DNA from: JBBDSJ01 sp040905025
Lineage (GTDB): Bacteria > Pseudomonadota > Gammaproteobacteria > Methylohalomonadales > Methylohalomonadaceae
Assembly: GCA_040905025.1 (NCBI GenBank)
Contig: JBBDSJ010000087.1
Span: forward strand, 1-28,292
DNA: 28,292 nucleotides
Direction: 5' to 3'
The position numbers and the translations under genes were made by a program. Below are positions 14,459-21,516 of this stretch, in pieces; position 1 is the first letter of the stretch, and each line of letters opens with the position of its first letter. Under the pieces are notes generated by a model. That model was not told where the DNA came from. It saw nothing but the letters and a program-made list of their open reading frames with translations, and did no database searches.

Positions 14459-17438
14459 TCAGGGTGCCACAATATTGATCAGTTTACCGGGCACGACGAT
14501 GATTTTCCTGACGGATTTATCAGCCAGGAATCGTTGTACATTATCATCTGCCAGCGCGGCGGCTTCCAGCGTTTCCTTGTCGGCATCGGCGGCAACATTC
14601 AGCCGGGCACGCAATTTACCGTTGACCTGCACGACGATATCTACCGTATCACGTTGCAGGGCTTGCGTATCGGCGATCGGCCAGCGCGCATCAATAATTG
14701 CCTGGTCATGCCCGAGCGCTTGCCAGACGGCATCGCAAATATGCGGCACGATCGGCGCCAGCAGCAGCGCTGCCGTTTCCAGGCCTTCCTGCATGATGGC
14801 ACGATCATGGTTGTCATCATTGGCGGATTTGGCCAGTGCGTTCAATAATTCCATGACTGCCGCGATCGCCGTATTGAAAGTGTAACGGCGACCCAGATCA
14901 TCAGTGACCTTGTTAATCGTTGCGTGAATTTTCTGGCGCAATTCGCGCTGGGCCGGACTCAGGGCTGCCAAATCGAGCGGCGGCCTGGTTGCGGCCGGGT
15001 CGGCGTTGACATGGTCAACAACCAGCCTCCAGAAGCGTTTCAGAAAACGGAAGCCACCCTCGACACCACTGTCTGACCATTCCAGCGTTTGCTCCGGCGG
15101 TGCGGCGAACATCGTAAACAGCCGCACGGTATCGGCGCCGAATTGTTCGATCAGGGATTGTGGATCGACACCATTGTTTTTGGACTTGGACATGGTGCCG
15201 ATGCCGTCGGATTCCACTGGCTGGCCGTCACTGATCAAGATGGCCTGCTGTTGATCATTCACTTCAACCTCGGCCGGGTTGAAATACTGAATGCGGCCAC
15301 TGTCGGTTTTGCGATAATAGATTTCATTCAGCACCATGCCCTGGGTCAGCAAATGCGTGAACGGTTCATCGACGCTGACAAGTCCGGCATCACGCATTAC
15401 GCGGGTCCAGAAGCGTGAATACAACAGGTGCAAAATCGCATGTTCAATACCGCCGATATACTGGTCAATCGGCATCCAGTAGTCCGCACGTGCATCGACC
15501 ATGGCCTCAACATTGTCGCGGCTGCAATAGCGCAGGTAATACCAGGATGAATCAACAAAGGTATCCATCGTGTCGGTTTCGCGCCGCGCCGGTTTGCCGC
15601 AGCGCGGACAACTGCATTCATAAAACGCCGGCGTTTTGCCGAGCGGATTGCCGCTGCCATCCGGGACCAGATCTTCAGGCAGTCTGACCGGCAGTTGATC
15701 CTCGGGTACCGGCACGTCGCCGCAGCTGTCGCAATGAATAATCGGGATCGGGCAACCCCAGTAACGCTGGCGTGAAATACCCCAGTCGCGCAGCCGGTAT
15801 TGAACGCGTTTGCTGCCGAGACCTTTTTTGCCAAGTGCTAATGCGATGGCATCAACCGCCGACTGAAAATCCAGACCGCTGAATTCGCCCGAGTCGAAAG
15901 TAATGCCGTGTTCGATAAAGGGGAGTTCAAATTCACCCCCACCCTGACCCTCCCCCTGGAAGGGGGAGGGAATGGGATGTGAGTCCGTCGCCTGCGAGGG
16001 AATGGGATGTGAGTCCGCTCCCTGCGAGGGAATGGGATGTGAGTCCNNNNNNNNNNNNNNNNNNNNNNNNNNNNNNNNNNNNNNNNNNNNNNNNNNNNNN
16101 NNNNNNNNNNNNNNNNNNNNNNNNNNNNNNNNNNNNNNNNNNNNNNTGCGAGGGAATGGGATGTGAGTCCGCTCCCTGCGAGGGAATGGGATGTGAGTCC
16201 GCCCCTTGTGAGGGAATGGGATGTGAGTCCGCCCCCTGCGAGGGAATGGGGTGTGTTTCTGCCCCCTGCGAGGGAATGGGATGTGTGCCTTTCCCTTGCG
16301 AAGAGGGCCAGCCTTTTTCTCCTTCCCCCTTCCAGGGGGAAGGTTGGGATGGGGGTACGACCACCGGCTTGATCGGCAGATTGTGCTTCCGGGCAAATTC
16401 AAAATCGCGTTCATCATGCGCCGGTACCGCCATGACGGCGCCTTCGCCATAACTCATCAAGACATAATTCGCGATCCATACCGGTAATTTTTCACCCGTC
16501 AGCGGATGCGTCACATGCAGACCGGTCGCCATGCCTTTCTTGTCCTGCGTGGCCAGATCCGCTTCCATCACCGAACTGCGCTGGCATGCCTCGATAAAGT
16601 TTTTTAATGCCGGATTGTTTGCTGCTGCGGCTTGCGCCAGCGGATGCTCCGGCGCCACGGCGACGTAGGTCGCGCCCATGAGCGTGTCGCCACGGGTGGT
16701 AAACACTTTCAGTTGACCATCAGATTCAAGATACGGAAATACGATCTCAATGCCTTCGCTTCTGCCGATCCAGTTGGCCTGCATGGTCTTGACGCTGTCC
16801 GGCCAGCCGGCAAGCTGATCGAGTCCGTCGAGAAGTTCATCGGCGTAGCGGGTGATAGCGAGGTAATACATCGGGATCTCGCGCTTTTCGACTTCGGCGC
16901 CGGTGCGCCAGCCACGGCCATCGATGACCTGTTCATTGGCGAGCACGGTCTGGTCGACCGGATCCCAGTTCACGACACCGGTTTTTTTGTAAACAATGCC
17001 CTGTTCCAGCAGTTGCAGAAAAAACCACTGGTTCCAGCGGTAATAATCCGGCTGGAAGGTGGCGAGTTCGCGATTCCAGTCAATGGCAAAGCCGAGTGCC
17101 TTGAGCTGCCTGCGCATGTAATCGATGTTGTCGTAGGTCCATTGCGCGGGTGGCACGTTGTTGGCCATCGCCGCGTTTTCGGCCGGCAGGCCGAACGCAT
17201 CCCAACCCATCGGTTGCAGCACATTCCTGCCCTGCATGCGTTGATAACGCGAGATAACATCGCCGATGGTGTAGTTACGTACATGGCCCATGTGCAGGCG
17301 GCCGCTTGGATACGGGAACATCGACAGGCAGTAGAATTTTTCCCGTGCCGGGTCTTCTTTGGCGGCAAACGCCTGCATGTCGTCCCAACGCTGGCGGGCA
17401 CGGGTTTCTATCTGGGCGGGATCGTAACGTTCGTCCAT
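14459..17438 (-). CDS. leuS: Leucyl-tRNA synthetase with an in-frame repeat insertion
   Basis: This class I synthetase charges tRNA-Leu. HMGH in the SGRLHMGHVRNYTIGD block, the editing-domain segments TTRGDT and GAVMAVPAHDERDFEF, and a TMSKSKNNGVDP form of the KMSKS loop are all intact, and the protein ends in VPGKLINIVAP as expected. After Val361 the frame enters a repeat element encoding proline-rich decapeptides and returns at FIEHGITFDSGEF, where E. coli has a short variable loop. The two halves appear in different frames only because a 100-N gap at 16047-16146 is arbitrary; a gap of 6+30k bases, as the repeat phase demands, joins them. The visible length implies at least 961 residues against 860 in E. 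coli. A true disruption is not excluded, but no stop codon is seen in the leuS frame. Confidence 0.88.
15963..16296. repeat. 30-bp minisatellite inside leuS
   Basis: Units start at 15963, 15993 and 16023 left of the gap and at 16147, 16177, 16207, 16237 and 16267 right of it, with a decayed copy at 16297. The core on the plus strand is GAGGGAATGGGATGTGAGTCC. Copies next to the gap are identical to each other, while outer copies have substitutions (for example at 16237-16296). This is the usual pattern of a tandem array that expands from its centre. In the leuS direction one unit encodes GADSHPIPSQ, so copy-number change keeps the frame. Assembly failed here, probably because more identical copies exist. 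Confidence 0.92.
16047..16146. other. Assembly gap (100 N) within the 30-bp repeats
   Basis: Exactly 100 N are placed here, the usual convention for a gap of unknown size. The sequence before it stops 24 bases into a repeat unit and the sequence after it starts at base 1 of a unit, so the real length should be 6 plus a multiple of 30. Confidence 0.95.
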
Positions 17439-17612
17439 CTGGGGTTCCGGAAAATTCTGGCAGAAAAGCCGCCAAGGATACCGTAATCACAGGACGTGCG
17501 TGAAGCTTGACGGGATCAGCAGTTCAACGGCGACGGCCGGGGCCGCCGCCACAATATAGCGGGCGGGTTAATTGATCGCAGGCCGCGGGTCTAATTGATC
17601 GTGGCCGCTGGC
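17439..17612. other. Intergenic region between arsI-like gene and leuS
   Basis: This 174-bp stretch holds a GC hairpin (GGCGACGGCC near 17528-17537 with GGCCGCCGCC at 17541-17550) without a T-run, and a direct repeat TAATTGATCG at 17569-17578 and 17592-17601, each followed by a GGCCGC segment. No gene is visible. The leuS promoter should lie here but I cannot place it. Confidence 0.4.
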
Positions 17613-18116
17613 TTAGCAGCAGGTTGATTTTGAACTGCCGCAACCACTGCCGGCATCGGTGCTGGCCACTGGCGCTAACGTCGGTGCACAACAGGCGGAA
17701 GCCGTTGCGGCGTCATGGTCAGCATCGGTTTTAACGCCCGACACACCATAGTCAACAGTTTCACCGAGACTGCGGAAGCTTTCCCAGCGCAGGCCAGCCG
17801 GATCCTCGACCCAGGTCTTGTCGGAGCGCGCATAACAGCAGGTGGTGGCTTCCTGCTGCAGCGTCTGGCTGCCGGCGGCATGCAGTCGCTCGGTGATGGC
17901 GTCGAGTTCAGCCGCTTCATCGACCTGAATGCCGAGATGATCGAGTCCGGGAGTAGCGCTGCGGGTTGAAATCGCAAAATTAACGTGCGGATCATCGAGC
18001 GACCATTTGGCGTAATCGGGTTTCTGTACGTTCGGCCCGCTACCAAACAGGGTGGAGTAAAAATTGACCGACTGAGTCAGATCGGCGACGGCAACGTGTA
18101 TATGTAAGCGTTTCAT
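17613..18116 (-). CDS. arsI: ArsI/CadI family metal-resistance dioxygenase-fold protein
   Basis: The 167-residue protein has the vicinal oxygen chelate (glyoxalase/bleomycin resistance) fold. Likely metal ligands are His5 or His7, His60 in GLDHLGIQV and Glu112 in WESF. A vicinal cysteine pair, Cys93-Cys94 in TTCCYARSDKTWVEDPAG, is the mark of ArsI, which binds trivalent methylarsenicals and breaks their C-As bond with Fe(II) and oxygen. The cadmium-induced CadI proteins share the same pattern. The C-terminal tail is rich in Cys, Gly and Ser and ends STCC, which could bind thiophilic metal. It follows an ArsR gene by 14 bp, which supports an arsenical or cadmium role. No arsenite pump or ArsC is in view. 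ArsI versus CadI cannot be settled from sequence. Confidence 0.85.
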   Translation of the reverse strand: MKRLHIHVAVADLTQSVNFYSTLFGSGPNVQKPDYAKWSLDDPHVNFAISTRSATPGLDHLGIQVDEAAELDAITERLHAAGSQTLQQEATTCCYARSDKTWVEDPAGLRWESFRSLGETVDYGVSGVKTDADHDAATASACCAPTLAPVASTDAGSGCGSSKSTCC

Positions 18117-18130
18117 GGGCGTATTCTCGT

Positions 18131-18484
18131 TTATGCAGATTTTTGTTCGGGATCGTTACAGCAGTTGGCGGTTAACGGATTCGGCTGGCAGATCTCGGGA
18201 CGGTTCTGGCAACAGTCCTCCAGCAGATAATCAATCAGCCCGCGCATATTGTCGTAACGGACGCAGTAGATCATTGACCGGCCCGCCCGCCGGGCCTCGA
18301 CCAGCCCGGCATGACTGAGCACATTCAGGTGCGCCGACAAGGTGTTTGCCGGAATACCCAACTGACGGGCGATTGCGCCGGCGGACAGCCCGTCCGGGCC
18401 GGCGGTGACCAGCAGGCGGCAGGCCGCCAGCCGGCTGTCCTGGGCCAGGGCAGCCAATGCACTGAGCGCGGTCTTCGTATCCAT
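18131..18484 (-). CDS. arsR: ArsR family metalloregulatory repressor
   Basis: The 117-residue winged-helix protein starts at the ATG at 18484. The recognition region LSAGAIARQLGIPANTLSAHLNVLSHAGLVEARRAGRSMIYCV covers residues about 33-75 and is typical of ArsR/SmtB repressors. The classic ELCVCDL metal site in helix alpha3 is absent. Cysteines instead sit in the C-terminal part (CCQNRPEIC and NCC), as in ArsR types that bind As(III) at the dimer edge. The metal should release it from DNA. It leads a two-gene operon with the arsI-like gene and probably represses itself through the inverted repeats just upstream. Confidence 0.92.
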   Translation of the reverse strand: MDTKTALSALAALAQDSRLAACRLLVTAGPDGLSAGAIARQLGIPANTLSAHLNVLSHAGLVEARRAGRSMIYCVRYDNMRGLIDYLLEDCCQNRPEICQPNPLTANCCNDPEQKSA

Positions 18485-18514
18485 ATTTCCAGAATAATGG
18501 AAATAACTTATTCC
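18485..18514 (-). promoter_or_regulatory. Candidate ArsR operator and promoter
   Basis: Overlapping inverted repeats abut the arsR start codon: ATTTCC 18485-18490 with GGAAAT 18499-18504, and GAATAA 18492-18497 with TTATTC 18508-18513. On the minus strand a possible -35 TTGCCG and -10 TATTCT with 17-bp spacing overlap them. ArsR/SmtB operators are AT-rich imperfect dyads at the promoter, so repression by ArsR is likely. The exact promoter is uncertain. Confidence 0.5.
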
Positions 18515-18560
18515 GGCAAGTCCAATTTGAGCCAGTCGGGTATGGAATGAAATATGGAAT

Positions 18561-18584
18561 AAAAAAGGGCCTCAAGTGAGGCCC
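18561..18584 (-). terminator. Terminator of the ComEA-like gene
   Basis: On the minus strand, the perfect 8-bp stem GGGCCTCA/TGAGGCCC (18567-18574 with 18577-18584) is followed by six T (18561-18566). It separates the upstream small gene from arsR. Confidence 0.9.
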
Positions 18585-18624
18585 GTCAAGAGAGAATGTG
18601 AAAGGTGATCCAGTTACTGGTGAT

Positions 18625-18903
18625 CTAGTTACTGGCCGTTAGCCGGTCACGATTATTGGCCAGGGTTTTCTCGCCGATGCCGGGGACTTCCTGCAATTCG
18701 TCGACAGCAACAAACGGCCCATTGGCTTCGCGGTATTCAATGATGGCGTCAGCCTTGGCTTCACCAATGCCATCGATCTGCATCAGCGCAGTCTTGTCGG
18801 CAGTATTGATATCGATGCTGTCAGCGGCGAAGAGTGATAACGGCAATAACAATAGCGGTAATGCCAAAAACATTGCCAGAATAGATTGACGTAGATTCAT
18901 CAT
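18625..18903 (-). CDS. Secreted ComEA-like helix-hairpin-helix protein
   Basis: The 92-residue protein starts at the ATG at 18903, with AGGAGA 6 nt upstream. Residues 1-27 (MMNLRQSILAMFLALPLLLLPLSLFAA) form a signal peptide. The mature part, SIDINTADKTALMQIDGIGEAKADAIIEYREANGPF then LQEVPGIGEKTLANN, has two helix-hairpin-helix motifs (IDGIGEAKA, VPGIGEKT). This is the DNA-binding module of ComEA, the periplasmic protein that pulls in DNA during transformation. Many gammaproteobacteria carry such short stand-alone versions. No other competence genes are in the window, so a competence role is plausible but unproven. The gene is monocistronic, with its own terminator. Confidence 0.88.
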   Translation of the reverse strand: MMNLRQSILAMFLALPLLLLPLSLFAADSIDINTADKTALMQIDGIGEAKADAIIEYREANGPFVAVDELQEVPGIGEKTLANNRDRLTASN

Positions 18904-18966
18904 GATGTGTCTCCTTGTAAACGTATCTGATTTCCGTATGGCCTGCGGGTAGCACAGCCATGTGCC

Positions 18967-18990
18967 GCCATGAACGTTTGCATTCATGGC
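18967..18990. repeat. 8-bp-arm inverted repeat upstream of the ComEA-like gene
   Basis: GCCATGAA at 18967-18974 pairs with TTCATGGC at 18983-18990. It lies in the upstream region of the small secreted HhH gene. It may be a 5' leader hairpin or a protein-binding dyad. Confidence 0.4.
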
Positions 18991-19026
18991 TTGATAACAG
19001 CCTAGTGGCTAATACCTGATAATGCG

Positions 19027-19042
19027 TCACCCAAATGGGTGA
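19027..19042. promoter_or_regulatory. Candidate operator, 7-2-7 dyad TCACCCAAATGGGTGA
   Basis: This is a perfect inverted repeat of two heptamers separated by two bases, located about 125 bp upstream of the ComEA-like start codon. The 7-2-7 geometry is that of NarL/LuxR-type response-regulator sites. A T-run follows on the plus strand, but no plus-strand gene ends here, so I favour a regulatory site over a terminator. Confidence 0.4.
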
Positions 19043-19081
19043 TTTTTGCATGCTGCGCGCAGGAATTTTTCCGACGGCAAT

Positions 19082-19107
19082 AAAAAAGCCCCGCCGAAGC
19101 GAGGCTT
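19082..19107 (-). terminator. Terminator of the OprP-like porin gene
   Basis: On the minus strand, a 9-bp stem (19099-19107 with 19086-19094, tetraloop TTCG, one G-T pair) runs into a T-run at 19083-19087. It lies about 45 bp after the porin stop codon. Confidence 0.88.
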
Positions 19108-19149
19108 GGAGAGGAGGAAATGCGAGAGGATGGTGTAGCGATACTTGAT

Positions 19150-20520
19150 TTACCAGAAGACTTGGGCACGGGCCTGGAACGCAGCAGGCTCTGCGCCCGG
19201 GAAGTTGCCGCCGGTATGATCCAGTACGGTGACATAATTACCCATGAAGCGAATATTCTTGGTAGCGTACCAGTTCAGACCGAGCGTCAGGATGTCCTGA
19301 TCGCCGCCGTCTACCAAACCATCGCTCAGGTCGACGCTGCTATAGCGTAAGCCCACTTCCCAGGCACCGATGCCGCCCTTACCGACCGTGCTGCTCGGCG
19401 AGACCTTGTCGAAGCTGCCGCCGCCAAACTTGTACGGGCGTGTATCCTCGGTCAGGAAGAATGAACCGGTCAGGTAGTAGCCGTCGAAATCGACATCCGG
19501 GGAACCATCTTTCCGGCTGACATCGGCCATGATGTATTCGCCCTGCAGCGAGAGACGATCCCATACACCGGCGGCTTCAAGGCCGAAACGCGTGACATCA
19601 TCGGTATTGGTCAGATTAGTCGTATCAACCAGACGGGTACCGGAGACATGGGTTTCGAAACGGTCACGGAAACGCACAGTGTTATCGGAGTTGGTATTAC
19701 GCTGAGAAACAGCCGCACCCAGGTGGACAACCCGGCCTGCCTCATGGATCGGCGAGAACGTAACACGGCCGGTTACGCCATAGCTGGTGCCATCGTCGCC
19801 ACCGTCACTTTCAACACCATCGCCAAACACGCCGCCGGACAGGGTTACCTGATCGGCGAAGCTGGTATAACCGGCGATACCCAGGTTACGGCCGGGCGCA
19901 AACGCGTTGACCGGCGTCGAGCGTTCCATGAAGGTGAGGTATTTGGAACTGGTCAGCTCTTCCAGACTGAAAGGTTCCTTGAAGTTACCGACCTTGATCT
20001 TGAAGTTGTCAAAACCACTGTAGTCAATGTAGGCGTCCTTGAGTGAGACGTCGTTGCCGGCAAAATCGACCTGCAGCTTCATGCCCCAGGTATCATAGAA
20101 TTTGCCGCTCATGTTCAGCCGGGCACGACGAATCTCGTGGCCGTCACTTAAAGCGGGTTCGACGCCGGCATTGGAAGCATCGTTATCATAAATGGCATAG
20201 TCAGCCATGATGCGGCCGCCGATACCCCACTCCCAGTTGCCATCAGACGATTTGATGGCCAGTTTTTCCTTGGTCGTGATGGTTGGCAGATCCTTGACCT
20301 TTTCATCGACCTTGGCCTGCATGTCCTCGGTCTTTTCCTTGTCCGCTGCAGCAGCGCCCTTCAACAAGGAATATTCGTCCTGACTGATAGTGCCCTTCTT
20401 GTACATGATTTCGATGAGTTGCATCATCGTGTCGTTGGCGGCGTATGCCGGCGTGGTCATGGCGACCATGCCCCCCAGCATTGCTGACCCGCATAGTACG
20501 CTTAGCTTGGTACGTTTCAC
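19150..20520 (-). CDS. oprP: Phosphate-selective porin, OprO/OprP family
   Basis: The 456-residue outer membrane beta-barrel starts at a GTG at 20520, placed by the Shine-Dalgarno AGGAGA with suitable spacing. Residues 1-27 (VKRTKLSVLC...TTPAYA) are the signal peptide. A short helical region (about 28-80, with MYKKGTISQDEYSLLKG) precedes the barrel. Barrel strands such as GGRIMADYAIYDND, RRARLNMSGKFYDTWGMKLQVDF and VGNFKEPFSLEELTS are typical of the OprO/P family, and the chain ends in a terminal Trp (AQVFW), the BAM signal. The protein should pass phosphate or polyphosphate across the outer membrane. It is divergent from phoB and has its own Pho box, which supports a phosphate role. Substrate specificity is inferred. 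Confidence 0.92.
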   Translation of the reverse strand: MKRTKLSVLCGSAMLGGMVAMTTPAYAANDTMMQLIEIMYKKGTISQDEYSLLKGAAAADKEKTEDMQAKVDEKVKDLPTITTKEKLAIKSSDGNWEWGIGGRIMADYAIYDNDASNAGVEPALSDGHEIRRARLNMSGKFYDTWGMKLQVDFAGNDVSLKDAYIDYSGFDNFKIKVGNFKEPFSLEELTSSKYLTFMERSTPVNAFAPGRNLGIAGYTSFADQVTLSGGVFGDGVESDGGDDGTSYGVTGRVTFSPIHEAGRVVHLGAAVSQRNTNSDNTVRFRDRFETHVSGTRLVDTTNLTNTDDVTRFGLEAAGVWDRLSLQGEYIMADVSRKDGSPDVDFDGYYLTGSFFLTEDTRPYKFGGGSFDKVSPSSTVGKGGIGAWEVGLRYSSVDLSDGLVDGGDQDILTLGLNWYATKNIRFMGNYVTVLDHTGGNFPGAEPAAFQARAQVFW

Positions 20521-20649
20521 GGTGAATCTCCTGACATGTTGGTGATAAGTTTGAAATGTTGAATTCAACTGCGGTCCTCCCCTGCTTGAGGTTCCGCCTG
20601 AATGAAGCGCAACAGTAAAGCCCGACTGTTGCATTTGCGTGATCGGTAG

Positions 20650-20689
20650 ATGACAGCTTGAAGAAAAAACAATGACGGGAATGTGACAA
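20650..20689 (-). promoter_or_regulatory. Pho box of the porin gene
   Basis: On the minus strand, 7-bp half-sites recur every 11 bp: TTGTCAC (20683-20689), CCGTCAT (20672-20678), a weak TTTTCTT (20661-20667) and CTGTCAT (20650-20656). The last equals the E. coli consensus half-site. PhoB-phosphate should bind here and activate the porin gene. Confidence 0.8.
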
Positions 20690-20740
20690 CAACAATGTGT
20701 GGCGTGATTACAACGTTTTTACTGATAGCTAATATAGCCA

Positions 20741-20769
20741 TCGTCATATCGCTGTAATATAGCTATCAT
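20741..20769 (+). promoter_or_regulatory. Pho box of phoB
   Basis: Three half-sites in 11-bp phase lie on the plus strand: TCGTCAT (20741-20747), CTGTAAT (20752-20758) and CTATCAT (20763-20769). They sit in an inverted repeat, TGATAGCTA at 20723-20731 with TAGCTATCA at 20760-20768. The position 40 bp before the phoB ATG supports autoregulation and argues against the earlier ATG at 20773, which would precede the transcription start. Confidence 0.82.
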
Positions 20770-20808
20770 CTAATGCCATGCATGCTAGAAACAACATATG
20801 ATGCTGAC

Positions 20809-21495
20809 ATGAAGGCCAAGATCCTGATTGTCGAAGACGAAGCCGCGATTCGCGAAATGCTCGGCTATACCCTGATGAAAGAAGGCTTCAGCTTTAACGA
20901 GGCCGCCGATGTCGAGCAGGCACGCAGCTTTATCAGCAAGGAACGTCCGGATCTGATCCTGATGGACTGGATGTTGCCGGGGATCAGCGGTGTCGATTAT
21001 GCCCGCCGGATACGCAATGACCCGGATACTCGCGATATACCGATTATCATGCTGACAGCACGTGGCGGTGAGACCGACAAGATCAAGGGGCTGGAAACCG
21101 GTGCCGATGACTATGTCACCAAGCCGTTTTCCAGCAAGGAATTGCTGGCGCGTATCAAGGCGGTTTTGCGGCGGACAACACCGGCCGGTATCCAGGGCGC
21201 CATCGAAGTCGCCGGGCTGGTGCTGGATCCGGAAACCTACCGGGTCACTGCCCATGGTGAAACAGTAGATATCAGTCCGACCGAATTCCGGCTGCTACAA
21301 TTCTTTATAACGCATCCGGAGCGGGTCTATAGCCGGGCGCAGTTACTCGACCAGGTCTGGGGTCAGAATATCTATGTCGAAGAACGCACTGTCGATGTGC
21401 ATATCCGCCGCCTGCGCAAGACGCTGGAGCCCTACGGTTGTGAAAACTATATCCAGACAGTGCGCAGCGTCGGTTACCGCTTCTCCATACACTAA
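20809..21495 (+). CDS. phoB: Phosphate regulon response regulator PhoB
   Basis: The 228-residue protein is nearly equal to E. coli PhoB (229). The receiver domain (1-122) has the acidic pocket IVEDE and the phosphorylated Asp53 in LILMDWMLPG, with Lys in TKPFSSKEL. The OmpR-type winged helix (about 130-228) has DISPTEFRLLQFF and the recognition part YVEERTVDVHIRRLRKTL. Phosphorylated PhoB binds Pho boxes and activates phosphate genes. I chose MKAKILIVEDE at 20809 over the in-frame ATG at 20773 because it matches the family start and fits the Pho box position. phoR follows after 21 bp. Confidence 0.97.
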   Translation: MKAKILIVEDEAAIREMLGYTLMKEGFSFNEAADVEQARSFISKERPDLILMDWMLPGISGVDYARRIRNDPDTRDIPIIMLTARGGETDKIKGLETGADDYVTKPFSSKELLARIKAVLRRTTPAGIQGAIEVAGLVLDPETYRVTAHGETVDISPTEFRLLQFFITHPERVYSRAQLLDQVWGQNIYVEERTVDVHIRRLRKTLEPYGCENYIQTVRSVGYRFSIH

Positions 21496-21516
21496 CTCCA
21501 GCTTCGGAATTTCAGC

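Larger units (their letters stand above)
15935..16356. mobile_element. Palindromic repeat element inserted in leuS
   Basis: The element is bounded by inverted 36-bp ends, each opening with ACCCCCA read inward (from 15935 on the plus strand and from 16356 on the minus strand), with about 31 of 36 positions identical. Each end contains a palindrome with 10-bp arms and a 3-nt spacer: 15948-15957 with 15961-15970, and 16321-16330 with 16334-16343. A 30-bp tandem array lies between them. There is no transposase, so it would be a non-autonomous MITE- or REP-like element. Read in leuS, both palindromes give near-identical peptides, PSPWKGEG and PSPFQGEG. No clear target duplication is seen. It resembles in principle the Rickettsia palindromic elements that insert in frame in genes. 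Confidence 0.75.

Noticed and set aside
15963..16296. Regular 30-bp repeats as a CRISPR array
   Set aside because: The units are directly adjacent with no unique spacers between them, they lie inside leuS, and no cas gene is nearby. It is a minisatellite.
15935..16356. Intein in leuS
   Set aside because: There is no splicing motif (no N-terminal Cys/Ser block, no HN-Cys/Ser/Thr end) and the insert is low-complexity proline-rich repeat, not a Hint domain.
14459..16450. Separate C-terminal leuS gene starting at 16450
   Set aside because: The apparent start lies in a shifted frame upstream of the arbitrary 100-N gap. The gap length, not the biology, creates the break.
15979..16452. ORFs on the plus strand through the repeats (CEGMGCESAP-type peptides)
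   Set aside because: They are antisense to leuS and open only because the 30-bp unit lacks stop codons in several frames.
16632..17486. 284-residue ORF opposite leuS
   Set aside because: It is an antisense shadow of the conserved N-terminal half of leucyl-tRNA synthetase.
20521..20634. 38-residue N-terminal extension of the porin
   Set aside because: The GTG at 20520 has a strong AGGAGA site and begins a standard signal peptide; the extension overlaps the untranslated leader.
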